DNA of 64,000 bases from Parabacteroides sp. PM6-13 (GTDB lineage Bacteria; Bacteroidota; Bacteroidia; Bacteroidales; Tannerellaceae), in contig NZ_JARXWF010000017.1 of NCBI RefSeq assembly GCF_029892605.1, positions 1 to 64,000 of the forward strand, in the 5' to 3' direction. Positions 6,912 to 15,945 of the stretch are shown piece by piece. Numbering within the stretch: the stretch's first letter is position 1; the number at the start of each line of letters is the position of its first letter. Both the position numbers and the translations under genes were made by a program. The notes beneath the pieces are model-generated. The model was not told where the DNA came from. It saw only the letters and a list, made by a program, of their open reading frames with translations, and ran no database searches.

Positions 6912-7578
6912 TATTTCCTGCGGATATATTCTCAACTCCTTTTGTTATTATCTCTTCCATATTTGCAGACCGTTGATTTTTGAATTGGGGGAGGTTTGAA
7001 GGAGGAAATAGGAAATAGGAGATAGGAAATGGGCCAAACGCCGCATAGCGGCGACCTGTATCCAGCCCTGTGCGTAAGCGCAGGGTCAAGTATTTGTCCA
7101 TCAGTCAGCGCCGCGTAGCGGTGCTATATACACGACATGAGAGCGCATCCACATAGCACCGCTACGCGGCGCATTGTTATTTATCATTCTCTCCCCTGCG
7201 CTTACGCACAGGGCTGGATACAGGTCGCCGCTACGCGGCGTTTGACTCACTCCTATCTCCTTCAATTATCCCAAAATCCGAAAATTCCAATTTGACATTT
7301 TGTCAAAATCGCGGGAGAAATTTTTCGAAAACGTAGGGGTATTTTAAATTACCCGCAGGAGTAACACTTTTTAACGTATCATATTGTAAAGCAAAATGGG
7401 GTTTTTGCTATCAATTTGACAATTACCCAATAGGTAAAATACAAATCAAAATAACGTTTCACACCCACCCTCCCAATCGTCCACCTCAACCCCCAATCGG
7501 GACGGTTCACGGACAGGGCGATATGCATGGAGAGCATTCAGCCCTACCTTTACCTAAAAATTAGTAAAGGCTATTGTT
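6912..7578. other. Gene-free region with long palindrome and several short inverted repeats
   Basis: From 6995 to 7020 there is a purine-rich GGAGGAAATAGGAAATAGG run. A 243-bp palindromic element follows (7018-7260). After it come TTGACA-TTT-TGTCAA at 7292-7306, GGGTA-N8-TACCC at 7337-7354 and TTACC-N5-GGTAA near 7423-7437, then a -7-like TACCTTTA before the efflux gene. No open frame looks real. Confidence 0.8.
7018..7260. repeat. Long inverted repeat (MITE- or REP-like palindromic element)
   Basis: The left arm (7018-7127) and right arm (7153-7260) are near-identical inverted copies. Outer blocks of roughly 70 bases (GGAGATAGG..., CAAACGCCGC, GCGACCTGTATCCAGCCCTG, TGCGTAAGCGCAGGG) and an inner block GCGCCGCGTAGCGGTGCTAT match, separated by a diverged stretch. 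The loop is 25 bases. It contains no coding frame. It could fold into a very long cruciform or RNA hairpin. Its GC-rich sequence contrasts with the AT-rich flanks, which suggests insertion. Confidence 0.9.
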
Positions 7579-10500
7579 ATGTTTGATAAAATAATACGTT
7601 TTTCGGTCAAACGGAAACTCTTGATCGGATTTATGACGCTGATACTCCTGGTAGCGGGTATTTATGCCATGCTGACCCTTCCTGTAGATGCTGTTCCGGA
7701 TATTACCAACAACCAGGTGCAAATCGTGACTGTTTCGCCTACGCTTGCTCCGCAGGAGGTGGAACAATTGATTACGTTCCCCATCGAGGTGGCGATGAGT
7801 AACATTATGAATGTGGTGGAGATACGTTCTGTGTCCCGCTTTGGACTTTCGCTGGTGACGGTGGTGTTCAAAGAGAATGTGCCCACATTGGATGCCCGGC
7901 AACTGATCAATGAACAGATTCAAACCGTTTCGGGTGAGATACCTGCTGAACTGGGTGTGCCCGAACTGATGCCTATCACTACCGGATTGGGTGAGATCTA
8001 TCAATATGTGTTGGAGGTGGCGCCGGGGTATGAAGACCGCTATGATGCTATGGAACTGCGAACGATACAGGACTGGATTGTCAAACGGCAGCTTTCGGGT
8101 ATTCCCGGCATTGTGGAGATAAACAGCTTTGGCGGATACCTGAAGCAATATGAGGTGGCGGTTGATCCCGATGCGCTTTATTCCTTGAATATCACCATTG
8201 GCGAAGTGTTCGAAGCCCTGCATAAAAACAACCAGAACACCGGCGGAAGTTATATCGAAAAAGAGGGCAAAGCCTATTATATACGTTCCGAAGGGATGAT
8301 AAAAAGCCTGGCGGATATAGAACAGGTCGTTATCACCAACCGTGGCGGCATCCCTATTCATATCGATGATATCGGCGTTGTGCGTTACGGTTCCCCTAAA
8401 CGTTTTGGGGCGATGACCAAAGATGGGCAGGGCGAATGTGTGGGTGGTATTGCGATGATGCTGAAAGGTGCTAATGCCAATGTGGTAACTGCCGAACTGG
8501 AGAAAAGGGTGGAGCTCGTGCAGAAGATGTTGCCCGAGGGAGTGAGTATAGAGCCTTACCTGAATCGTTCCGAACTGGTCGATCGCAATATATCTACCGT
8601 GATCCGCAACCTGGTGGAGGGTGCATTGATTGTTTTTCTGGTGTTGATAATCTTCCTGGGTAATGTCAGGGCGGGATTGATCGTAGCCTCCGTCATTCCA
8701 TTGTCGATGCTTTTCGGTTTTATTATGATGCGCCTGTTTGGTGTATCGGCCAACCTGATGAGCCTTGGCGCAATCGACTTCGGTATTGTGGTCGACGGTT
8801 CCATTGTGATTGTCGAAGGTATACTGGCTCACCTCTATACGAAACAATTCTACGGGCAGAAACTCTCGCCCCAATCTATGGATAATGAAATTGTGAACGG
8901 CACGAAAGGCGTGGTGCATTCCGCTACTTTCGCCGTGTTAATAATCCTGTTGGTATTCTTCCCGATTCTGATGTTGCAAGGCATCGAAGGAAAATACTTC
9001 ACGCCGATGGCACAGACATTGGTGTTCTGTATTATCGGTGCATTGATCTTGTCGCTCACCTACGTGCCTATGATGGCATCTCTCTTTCTGAAGAAAACGA
9101 TCAGGCAAACACGTACCTTCGCCGATCGCTTTTTCGACGGTTTGAACAAACTATACCGCAGGCTGTTGCAGCGATGCCTGCGTTTCAGCCTGACAACTCT
9201 GGTTATCGCCTTCCTGGCGTTGGGAGGTAGCCTATTGCTGTTCACTAAACTGGGAGCCGAATTTATCCCGACGCTCGACGAGGGCGACTTTGCCATGCAG
9301 ATGACTCTGCCGGCCGGTAGCTCGCTCACCCGCAGTATCGAAGCGTCCGACCAGGCGGAAAAGATACTGATAAATCAGTTTCCCGAAATCAAACATGTGG
9401 TGGCAAAGATCGGTACGGCAGAGGTGCCTACCGACCCGATGGCGATCGAAGATGCCGACATAATGATTGTGATGAAACCTTTTAAAGAATGGACAAGTGC
9501 CGATTCACGCGCTGAGATGGTGGAGAAGATGAAAGCCGCATTGGATACGATTGCAGATGTCGAGTTCAACTTCAGCCAACCCATTCAGCTTCGTTTCAAC
9601 GAACTGATGACGGGTGCCAAAGCCGATATCGCCATCAAATTGTATGGCGAAGATATGGAAGAACTTTACGCTAAAGCCCGCGAAGCATCCCAATATATCA
9701 AACAGGTGCCGGGTGCCGACGATGTGTTGGTGGAGCAAACGATGGGTCTGCCGCAGTTAGTAGTCAACTACGACCGCAGCAAGTTAGCGCGCTACGGCGT
9801 GGATGTGGAAGAACTCAATAACATTATCCGCACGGCTTATGCCGGAGAGGTTGCCGGAACCGTTTTTGAAAACGAACGCCGCTTCGACCTGGTTGTCCGC
9901 CTCGACCACGAGAAAGTGGAGGATTTCAACCTCAATAAATTCTTTGTCCGCACAGCCGATGGCATACAAATCCCCGTGACCGAACTGGCAGAAGTGGAAC
10001 TTATCAGCGGTCCTTTACAGATTAACCGCGATGCTACCAAACGGCGTATCGTGATTGGCGTGAATGTGCGCGATGCCGATATTCAACAGGTGGTAGGAAA
10101 GATACAAACCATACTCGATGAAAACATAAAACTACAACCCGGTTACTATTTCGAGTATGGCGGACAGTTCGAGAATCTGCAGAATGCGATCGACACCCTG
10201 TTGGTTGTTATCCCAATCGCCTTGTTGCTTATCCTGTTGTTATTGTTCTTTGCCTTCCGCAGCCTCACCTATACGTTGGTGGTATTCAGCACCGTGCCCC
10301 TGTCGATGATCGGTGGTGTATTGGCTCTTTGGATCAGAGGATTACCTTTCAGCATCTCGGCGGGCGTAGGATTTATTGCCTTGTTTGGCGTCTCGGTGCT
10401 TAACGGCATCCTTATGCTGAACCATTTCAAGGCATTATCGAAAGGAACTACTTATAAAATGGCAACAGATAAAATCATAAAAAAAGGAACCCCGCATCTA

Positions 10501-11901
10501 TTGCGCCCCGTATTCCTTACTGGCTTGGTTGCTTCGCTCGGTTTTGTGCCGATGGCGATAGCCACTTCGGCAGGGGCTGAGGTACAACGTCCGTTGGCAA
10601 CGGTTGTTATCGGCGGATTATTGGTGTCGACATTCCTTACGCTTATTATCATTCCGGTGTTTTACCGGCTTATCGGCGTGTTCAATGTGTGTATGCGTAA
10701 ATGGAAGAAAAGAAAAACTCTGCCCGTTGCGGGTCTGATTATTCTTCTGTTGATGCTATCTGGAGGCATGCAGGCACAACAGACAGTCACCCTGGAGGAG
10801 GTGATCAGTATGGCGAAACAAAACAATCCCCGCCTGAAAGCGGCGACGATGGATATTGAACGTAACAAAGCCGCCCGGGGTGAATCATGGGATTTGGGGG
10901 CTACCTCGTTCGACTACTCCTGGGGACAGCTCAACGGCACCAACCGCAACGACCGCGAACTGGGCATCTCGCAATCGATCGGTTCGCTTGTCACTCCTTT
11001 CTATAAGAACTCGCTTGTAAAACATCAGGTAAACAGCGCTACTTTTTACCGCAATATGGTAGAAAAAGAGGTAACAGCCGAAGCGAAACGTGCCTGGGCT
11101 TACTACCAGTATGCCTACCACAAAAAGCAAATGTTGGGCGAACAAAACCAACTGGCGGAACTGCTTCTGCGTACCGGCGACCTGCGTTATCAGCAAGGGG
11201 AAATCACCCTGTTGGAAAAGAATATGACTGCGGCACAGGCTGCCTCGATGAAGAACAGGGTTTTCCAGGCGGAAGAGGAGTGTAAGGTGGCTGCAGCCCG
11301 CCTGCAATGGGTTTGTTTTTCCGATGTTCCGGTTGTTCCGGCTGATACCCTATTAAAGAAATATGAGGCGGATATCATGTGTGCGGAGCTCTCTTATGAC
11401 CATCTCTCTTACTTCAACAGCAAACAATCCGAATCTGCAGCACAAGTTCGCATCGAAAGGAGTCGCTTCTTCCCTGAGTTTTCGGTGGGTTATCAGCGAC
11501 AGAATATCTTGCCCGATAAAGGATTACACTCCTGGACGGTGGGAGTTTCTCTTCCACTTGTATTCAACGCGCAGTCGAGCCGGGTGAAACAGGCCAAGCT
11601 GGAAGCCCGTATTGCAGGGTATGAGGCGGAGGATAATGTGCGTCAACTGAATAACAAAGTATATGAACTGAAAGCAGAATTGCGTAAGTATGACGAGAGC
11701 ATCCGTTTCTTCGAAACCTCCGCCCTGCCCGAAGCAGAAGCAATGATACGCGCTGCCGAACTGCAACTGAAATATAATGAGACGGATATCAGCGATTTTA
11801 TACAGAGCATGAACAGTGCCTTGGAGATAAAGCAGTCGTATATAGAGATGATTTATCAATACAATGTATCAGCGTTGGAATATGAATTATATAATAACTA
11901 A
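7579..11901 (+). CDS. CusA/CzcA-type metal RND pump fused to a TolC-like outer-membrane factor
   Basis: A 1440-residue fusion. Residues 1-1040 are a heavy-metal efflux RND permease: TM1, porter domains, the TM4 proton-relay segment LGAIDFGIVVDGSIVIVEG and a second repeat ending VIIPVFYRLIGVF. A second hydrophobic signal-like helix (about 1045-1062, LIILLLMLSGGMQAQ) then leads into a TolC/CzcC-like part (about 1067-1440) starting TVTLEEVISMAKQNNPRLKAA. RND pumps export Cu, Ag, Zn, Co or Cd with proton exchange; the metal cannot be read here. The adaptor gene follows after 11 bases. The TolC part must reach the outer membrane, so cleavage at the internal signal-like site is likely; that is inference. 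Confidence 0.93.
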   Translation: MFDKIIRFSVKRKLLIGFMTLILLVAGIYAMLTLPVDAVPDITNNQVQIVTVSPTLAPQEVEQLITFPIEVAMSNIMNVVEIRSVSRFGLSLVTVVFKENVPTLDARQLINEQIQTVSGEIPAELGVPELMPITTGLGEIYQYVLEVAPGYEDRYDAMELRTIQDWIVKRQLSGIPGIVEINSFGGYLKQYEVAVDPDALYSLNITIGEVFEALHKNNQNTGGSYIEKEGKAYYIRSEGMIKSLADIEQVVITNRGGIPIHIDDIGVVRYGSPKRFGAMTKDGQGECVGGIAMMLKGANANVVTAELEKRVELVQKMLPEGVSIEPYLNRSELVDRNISTVIRNLVEGALIVFLVLIIFLGNVRAGLIVASVIPLSMLFGFIMMRLFGVSANLMSLGAIDFGIVVDGSIVIVEGILAHLYTKQFYGQKLSPQSMDNEIVNGTKGVVHSATFAVLIILLVFFPILMLQGIEGKYFTPMAQTLVFCIIGALILSLTYVPMMASLFLKKTIRQTRTFADRFFDGLNKLYRRLLQRCLRFSLTTLVIAFLALGGSLLLFTKLGAEFIPTLDEGDFAMQMTLPAGSSLTRSIEASDQAEKILINQFPEIKHVVAKIGTAEVPTDPMAIEDADIMIVMKPFKEWTSADSRAEMVEKMKAALDTIADVEFNFSQPIQLRFNELMTGAKADIAIKLYGEDMEELYAKAREASQYIKQVPGADDVLVEQTMGLPQLVVNYDRSKLARYGVDVEELNNIIRTAYAGEVAGTVFENERRFDLVVRLDHEKVEDFNLNKFFVRTADGIQIPVTELAEVELISGPLQINRDATKRRIVIGVNVRDADIQQVVGKIQTILDENIKLQPGYYFEYGGQFENLQNAIDTLLVVIPIALLLILLLLFFAFRSLTYTLVVFSTVPLSMIGGVLALWIRGLPFSISAGVGFIALFGVSVLNGILMLNHFKALSKGTTYKMATDKIIKKGTPHLLRPVFLTGLVASLGFVPMAIATSAGAEVQRPLATVVIGGLLVSTFLTLIIIPVFYRLIGVFNVCMRKWKKRKTLPVAGLIILLLMLSGGMQAQQTVTLEEVISMAKQNNPRLKAATMDIERNKAARGESWDLGATSFDYSWGQLNGTNRNDRELGISQSIGSLVTPFYKNSLVKHQVNSATFYRNMVEKEVTAEAKRAWAYYQYAYHKKQMLGEQNQLAELLLRTGDLRYQQGEITLLEKNMTAAQAASMKNRVFQAEEECKVAAARLQWVCFSDVPVVPADTLLKKYEADIMCAELSYDHLSYFNSKQSESAAQVRIERSRFFPEFSVGYQRQNILPDKGLHSWTVGVSLPLVFNAQSSRVKQAKLEARIAGYEAEDNVRQLNNKVYELKAELRKYDESIRFFETSALPEAEAMIRAAELQLKYNETDISDFIQSMNSALEIKQSYIEMIYQYNVSALEYELYNN

Positions 11902-11912
11902 TTGAATAAGTG

Positions 11913-12818
11913 ATGAAAACGATTTATATACCTGTAATCGCCACCCTGTTATTGACCGTGGGATGCAGTAGTACCGGAAACAAAAAAGCCGAAGAGGTAA
12001 ACGAAGTAAGAACGGAAGCCATTGCGATTGAACCCGAAGTGAACGATGCAGTGATAACAGATGCAACCACATCCGCTACATCATTGGCAAAGGATGTTAC
12101 ATTCAATGGCACCTTTGTACTTTCGCCACAACGTCATGCCTCCGTTACCCTGTCGCTCGACGGCATCGTAAAGAATACCTCCCTGTTACCCGGCCAATAT
12201 GTACGCAAAGGCGAACTGTTGGCTACGCTTGAAAACCCGGAATTTATTGACTTGCAGCATAACTACCTCGATGCGGCCGCTCAATGCGACTATCTGGAGG
12301 CGGAATACAAACGACAGGAGCTGCTCTCCCGCGAAGCAGCTGCCTCACAAAAGAAATTCCAGCAAAGCAAAGCCGATTACCTGTCGATGAAAAGCCGGAA
12401 AGAGGCAGCAGCGGCGCAACTGAGTATATTTGGCGTATCGACGCAGGCGTTGCAGGCAAACGGCATATTGCCTCTACTTGAAGTACATGCCCCCATAAGC
12501 GGTTATATCTCCAACCTGCAGATGAATCTCGGCAAACATATCGCGGCCGGAGAACCCCTCTGTGAGATCATCGACAAGAACAATACGTTGATCAAACTGA
12601 TAGCATACGAAAAAGACTTAGGCAAAATAAAGACAGGCCACCGCATTGAGTTCCGCGTGAACGGCATGGGCGATGAGATATTTGAAGGCGAGATTATCTC
12701 TGTCGGACAGGCTGTCGATAACGTCAACCGCTCGCTCGAAGTGTATGCCAAAGTAATGGAAAACAACGAACTGTTTCGTCCAGGTATGTATATTAACGCA
12801 AGGATTGTGCAAAAATAA
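11913..12818 (+). CDS. RND efflux periplasmic adaptor (CusB/CzcB-like lipoprotein)
   Basis: A 301-residue membrane-fusion protein with lipobox LLLTVGC (C18). It shows a lipoyl-like half (GIVKNTSLLPGQYVRKGELLATLENPEF), a helical hairpin of about 80 residues, the second lipoyl half (VHAPISGYISNLQMNLGKHIAAGEPLCEI) and a beta-barrel ending ELFRPGMYINARIV. It is shorter than most CusB proteins (about 380-400), lacking a C-terminal membrane-proximal extension. The ATG at 11913 is preferred over the GTG one codon upstream. It should bridge the inner pump and the channel encoded by the preceding gene. Confidence 0.9.
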   Translation: MKTIYIPVIATLLLTVGCSSTGNKKAEEVNEVRTEAIAIEPEVNDAVITDATTSATSLAKDVTFNGTFVLSPQRHASVTLSLDGIVKNTSLLPGQYVRKGELLATLENPEFIDLQHNYLDAAAQCDYLEAEYKRQELLSREAAASQKKFQQSKADYLSMKSRKEAAAAQLSIFGVSTQALQANGILPLLEVHAPISGYISNLQMNLGKHIAAGEPLCEIIDKNNTLIKLIAYEKDLGKIKTGHRIEFRVNGMGDEIFEGEIISVGQAVDNVNRSLEVYAKVMENNELFRPGMYINARIVQK

Positions 12819-12819
12819 C

Positions 12820-12827
12820 TACTTTTG
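12820..12827 (+). promoter_or_regulatory. -7 box in front of the histidine kinase gene
   Basis: TACTTTTG lies just after the adaptor stop codon, with the kinase ATG only 6 bases downstream. If used, the transcript would be nearly leaderless. No -33 TTG is visible. Confidence 0.4.
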
Positions 12828-12833
12828 TCACAT

Positions 12834-13901
12834 ATGGTCGATACCGGAAAGAAATACGGGAGTAAATACAGGTGGTCGCTGGTTATCATATCGGTGGCAG
12901 TAAGCTTCCTGATTCATATTCCTGAGATTATCAATCTATTGGGTGATCTCGAGAACCATAATGTTTTCCCGGGCATTCAAACACTGGAAGTGGTCAATGA
13001 GATCTTCTATTCCTTCGTGTCGCTTCTTTTCCTGTTCTGGTTGACAACGGTTGTTTTCCGGTTCAACGAAACAACGGCAAAGATCAGTTGGCAAAAACTC
13101 ATATTTTCTTTTCTACTCTGTTGGCTGGCGAGCACGATATTAAGCAATTTATTCTACCATTTGCATGAATCGTTTAATATTCTGGCTGTGCAGTCTACGG
13201 CGCACCACTATCTGCACCCTATCCGCGATTTTATTATTTCGGGCGTAGTGACCGGTTGCTGTTATATCATTTATATCACCCGCCGCCAGCAAAAAATCCT
13301 GTTGGAAAACCAGCAACTGAAACTTGAGAACATCCTTAGTCAGTATGAATCGCTCAAAAGTCAGTTAAACCCGCACATGCTTTTTAACTCGCTCAATACC
13401 CTGCGGTCGCTTATACGCGAAGAGCCTGTGAAGGCACAAAACTATACCCAGGAGCTTTCCAATGTACTTCGGTATATGCTCCAAGAGAACGACTCAAAGC
13501 ATACCACGCTTGCCCGAGAACTTGAATTTACTGAAGGCTACACCTTCCTGTTGGAAATGCGTTACGAAGATAACCTTGTCTTTGAGATAGAGACCGATAA
13601 ACGCTTTAACAGTTACCTGCTTCCGCCGATGTCGTTGCAGGTATTGATAGAAAATGCCGTCAAGCACAATGAGATCAGCAACCGGCATCCATTGAAAGTA
13701 AGTATATACACCACCGACGACGGCCTGTTATATGTCTGCAATCCCAGACAACCCAAGCTGACCGACAGTTCGGGCACGGGCATCGGATTGGATAACCTGG
13801 TGAAACGCTACCGCCTGCTTTTTGATAAAGAGATAACGATTGATAGGAATGAAAACAAGTTTTGCGTCAGCATTCCTTTAATACATCCGGGAAACCTATG
13901 A
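12834..13901 (+). CDS. LytS/YehU-type sensor histidine kinase
   Basis: A 355-residue membrane sensor. Four hydrophobic helices occupy about residues 14-150; then comes a short coiled coil (ITRRQQKILLENQQLKLEN) and the His_kinase domain with LKSQLNPHMLFNSLNTLRSL, where H181 is the likely phosphorylated residue. The ATPase N-box is LQVLIENAVKHNE and the G-box GTGIGLDNLVKRYRLLF. It pairs with the overlapping LytTR regulator. Its position after the metal efflux genes suggests it senses envelope or metal stress and controls the pump; no metal-binding motif is visible in the sensor part. Confidence 0.92.
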   Translation: MVDTGKKYGSKYRWSLVIISVAVSFLIHIPEIINLLGDLENHNVFPGIQTLEVVNEIFYSFVSLLFLFWLTTVVFRFNETTAKISWQKLIFSFLLCWLASTILSNLFYHLHESFNILAVQSTAHHYLHPIRDFIISGVVTGCCYIIYITRRQQKILLENQQLKLENILSQYESLKSQLNPHMLFNSLNTLRSLIREEPVKAQNYTQELSNVLRYMLQENDSKHTTLARELEFTEGYTFLLEMRYEDNLVFEIETDKRFNSYLLPPMSLQVLIENAVKHNEISNRHPLKVSIYTTDDGLLYVCNPRQPKLTDSSGTGIGLDNLVKRYRLLFDKEITIDRNENKFCVSIPLIHPGNL

Positions 13902-14659
13902 GAACACTGATTATTGAAGATGAAAAGGCGGCGGTAAACAACCTGAAAGCCTTGTTAAGCGATGTGGCTCCTCAGTGCCATATCGTGGGCACCACCGATT
14001 CGATCGTTGAAAGTATAAAATGGCTACAGGCGAACCCTATGCCGGAGCTTATTTTTATGGACATTCACCTGGCTGATGGTTCCGCTTTCGAGATATTCGA
14101 ACATGTCAAAATCAGCTGTCCGATCATCTTCACCACCGCTTACGACGAATATGCGCTCCGTGCTTTCAAGGTGAACAGCATCGACTACCTATTAAAACCC
14201 ATTGGCGAGAAAGAGATGATGCGCGCTTTCGATAAATTACGTTTACTCACGGAAACCAATCCGCCGGAGAGTCACTCGTTATCGGAACTGATCCAATCGA
14301 TGAACCGGCAAAAGCAATACAAAAACTACTTTCTTATCCCCAATAAAGGGAGTAAACTCCTGCCACTGTCGACCGCTTCTATTGCCTGCTTCTATATCGA
14401 CAACGGAGTGGTGAAGGCGCTTAGCAAAAAGAACGACACCTACACGATTCCCCATACCCTCGAAGAATTGACAGACAGCCTGGATCCCACCCATTTCTTC
14501 CGTGCCAACAGACAATACATCATCGCTAAAGAGGCGGTGAAAGATATGGATTACTGGTTCAACGGACGACTGGCGATCAATCTTATCATACCCACAAAAG
14601 ATAAAATCCTGGTCACCAAATCACGGGTAAGCGAGTTTAAGGAATGGTTCGGAAGGTGA
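13898..14659 (+). CDS. LytTR-family response regulator
   Basis: A 253-residue regulator. The receiver domain (1-120) has the acidic pocket IIEDE, phospho-acceptor D55 in LIFMDIHLADG, TTAYDEYALRAF and K100 in YLLKPIG. The LytTR DNA-binding domain (about 145-250) has FLIPNKGSKLLPLSTASIACFYIDNGVV and THFFRANRQYIIAKEAV. The ATG overlaps the kinase stop (ATGA), so the pair is translationally coupled. The longer frame starting at 13862 is not needed. Confidence 0.95.
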   Translation: MRTLIIEDEKAAVNNLKALLSDVAPQCHIVGTTDSIVESIKWLQANPMPELIFMDIHLADGSAFEIFEHVKISCPIIFTTAYDEYALRAFKVNSIDYLLKPIGEKEMMRAFDKLRLLTETNPPESHSLSELIQSMNRQKQYKNYFLIPNKGSKLLPLSTASIACFYIDNGVVKALSKKNDTYTIPHTLEELTDSLDPTHFFRANRQYIIAKEAVKDMDYWFNGRLAINLIIPTKDKILVTKSRVSEFKEWFGR

Positions 14660-14671
14660 TCATTTCAGATA

Positions 14672-14938
14672 TCACACTCTTTCTTCAATCGTTACATGAA
14701 CTATATCGCCGGGCTGCTTATTGATTTGTCGGCGTATCTCCTTCCGTATACCGATAATATGACAGGGTGTACCCATTCTGACAACACTCCCCTGGTAAGG
14801 AACACCATCAAAAGTGGCATGAACAGGCACCCGTCCTTTCCCGAATTCCGCTTTCACATCGAAAGGAATTTCCACATAAGCCCCGTCGATATCCGGCACT
14901 TTCTTGATCTCGGCGTCAAATGCGTATTTTTTATTCAT
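14672..14938 (-). CDS. DUF1905 domain protein
   Basis: An 88-residue protein starting [28 protein letters not shown] and containing the DUF1905 pattern [21 protein letters not shown] and [24 protein letters not shown]. The domain is a small beta-barrel of unknown biochemical role. The start at 14938 is chosen because its ATG overlaps the nitroreductase stop (ATGA), which indicates coupling; an upstream ATG at 14953 would overlap more. It is convergent with the response regulator. Confidence 0.88.
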   Translation of the reverse strand: MNKKYAFDAEIKKVPDIDGAYVEIPFDVKAEFGKGRVPVHATFDGVPYQGSVVRMGTPCHIIGIRKEIRRQINKQPGDIVHVTIEERV

Positions 14939-15741
14939 CTTTCCGGAATCCATGAAATCACATAGGGCAATGTCTCATTCTTCGGAAATTCCTTAAGGAT
15001 CTCATAATGACCAGCGATGCCCAATTCCCGACAGCTAAGTTCAAAGTGGCAAAGGGCAATACCGAGGTCGATGGAGTCGAAGGAGAGGTAAGGCTTTTTG
15101 TAAAAGTGCAAGGTCTGGTCATCAAGCAAGACACGCCATTCCTGTTTATTGTTAGCCGAAGGTGCCAAGCGAACCATTTCAAGCGGTTGAGCGAAAGGTC
15201 CGGCCTGGGCGGCAGTCAACGGATGATTGAAATTTTTCTCAAAGAAAAGTTCCCCAAAAGGCTTGCGGGAGTTATGATTCTTATCTGCTCGGACGATATA
15301 TTTTTCCAGAAACCGTTTCGCGTCAGCCGGGTAACCAACGGGTGAGACAATCCTAAGCTTTTCATTCGGCCCGAGCTCTACCTGCTTTTTGAAGTCTCCC
15401 CGACTGAAAGAACCACCCAGCCAACAGGTGCCTAATCCCAGATCGGTGCAAAACAGAACCGCCTCTTCAAACATATAAGCTGCCGCAGTCTCGGCAAAAG
15501 GCGCCTCTTCATAGATCAACACCAAATAGTCGCACGCCCCTTTCACCCATCCGTAGGTGCCTAATTTGATAGGCTCCACATCGGGATTTGTATGTATCAA
15601 CTCGATCCTCGCCTTCACGCCAAACGGGGCTTGCAATTGATCGATATATTGTCGGATCAGGGTCAGATGCTCCTCCCGCAAAGGCTCACCGGTGTACGTG
15701 CGAACGGAACGTCGCTTCTGAATGGTTTCTATAATACGCAT
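14935..15741 (-). CDS. Nitroreductase-family oxidoreductase
   Basis: A 268-residue flavoprotein-type protein. The N-terminal [12 protein letters not shown] is the FMN-binding start of the nitroreductase fold. [24 protein letters not shown] and [14 protein letters not shown] are the other conserved blocks; here the second FMN segment lies late, as in a family of longer nitroreductases. It probably reduces nitro, quinone or related compounds using NAD(P)H in the cytoplasm. It is co-transcribed with the DUF1905 gene and may be preceded by a 20-codon ORF. Confidence 0.88.
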   Translation of the reverse strand: MRIIETIQKRRSVRTYTGEPLREEHLTLIRQYIDQLQAPFGVKARIELIHTNPDVEPIKLGTYGWVKGACDYLVLIYEEAPFAETAAAYMFEEAVLFCTDLGLGTCWLGGSFSRGDFKKQVELGPNEKLRIVSPVGYPADAKRFLEKYIVRADKNHNSRKPFGELFFEKNFNHPLTAAQAGPFAQPLEMVRLAPSANNKQEWRVLLDDQTLHFYKKPYLSFDSIDLGIALCHFELSCRELGIAGHYEILKEFPKNETLPYVISWIPER

Positions 15742-15744
15742 ATT

Positions 15745-15807
15745 TTACTTGTTGCGACCGCCGGCATTCCCCAACTCTGAAAGCACATACCGCAGCCATT
15801 GTTTCAT
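15745..15807 (-). CDS. Possible 20-codon upstream ORF
   Basis: The frame starts MKQWLRYVL and ends GGRNK with TAA three bases before the nitroreductase ATG. Its ATG is 9 bases after a -7 box (TATCTTTG, 15817-15824). It could be a leader peptide or a small protein translated by coupling. There is no homology that I recognise, so it is only a candidate. Confidence 0.4.
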   Translation of the reverse strand: MKQWLRYVLSELGNAGGRNK

Positions 15808-15816
15808 TTTATGAAC

Positions 15817-15824
15817 CAAAGATA
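15817..15824 (-). promoter_or_regulatory. -7 box of the nitroreductase operon
   Basis: TATCTTTG on the minus strand matches TAnnTTTG, 75 bases upstream of the nitroreductase start. Confidence 0.55.
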
Positions 15825-15875
15825 AGAATAAGAAAGATATTTCTTTTGAAAGTCACATTAAATCGCTTGATACTC

Positions 15876-15906
15876 TTGCATTAGCCACAATATCCTCCTA
15901 TATTTG
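15876..15906 (+). promoter_or_regulatory. Promoter of the ABC/RND operon
   Basis: TTG at 15876-15878, a 20-base gap and TATATTTG at 15899-15906 fit the Bacteroidetes consensus very well, 39 bases before the first gene. No other strong promoter is seen before 31.4 kb on this strand. Confidence 0.75.
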
Positions 15907-15945
15907 TCGTTCTGAATGTAATCAAACGACTACTACACTGCGCTA

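Noticed and set aside
7561-8919. Long minus-strand open frame of 452 codons
   Set aside because: It lies opposite the RND pump gene, is rich in His and Gln from antisense codon bias, and has no family pattern.
14657-14676. Terminator between the response regulator and DUF1905 genes
   Set aside because: Only a 5-bp stem (GTGAT/ATCAC) without a clear T run; too weak to call.
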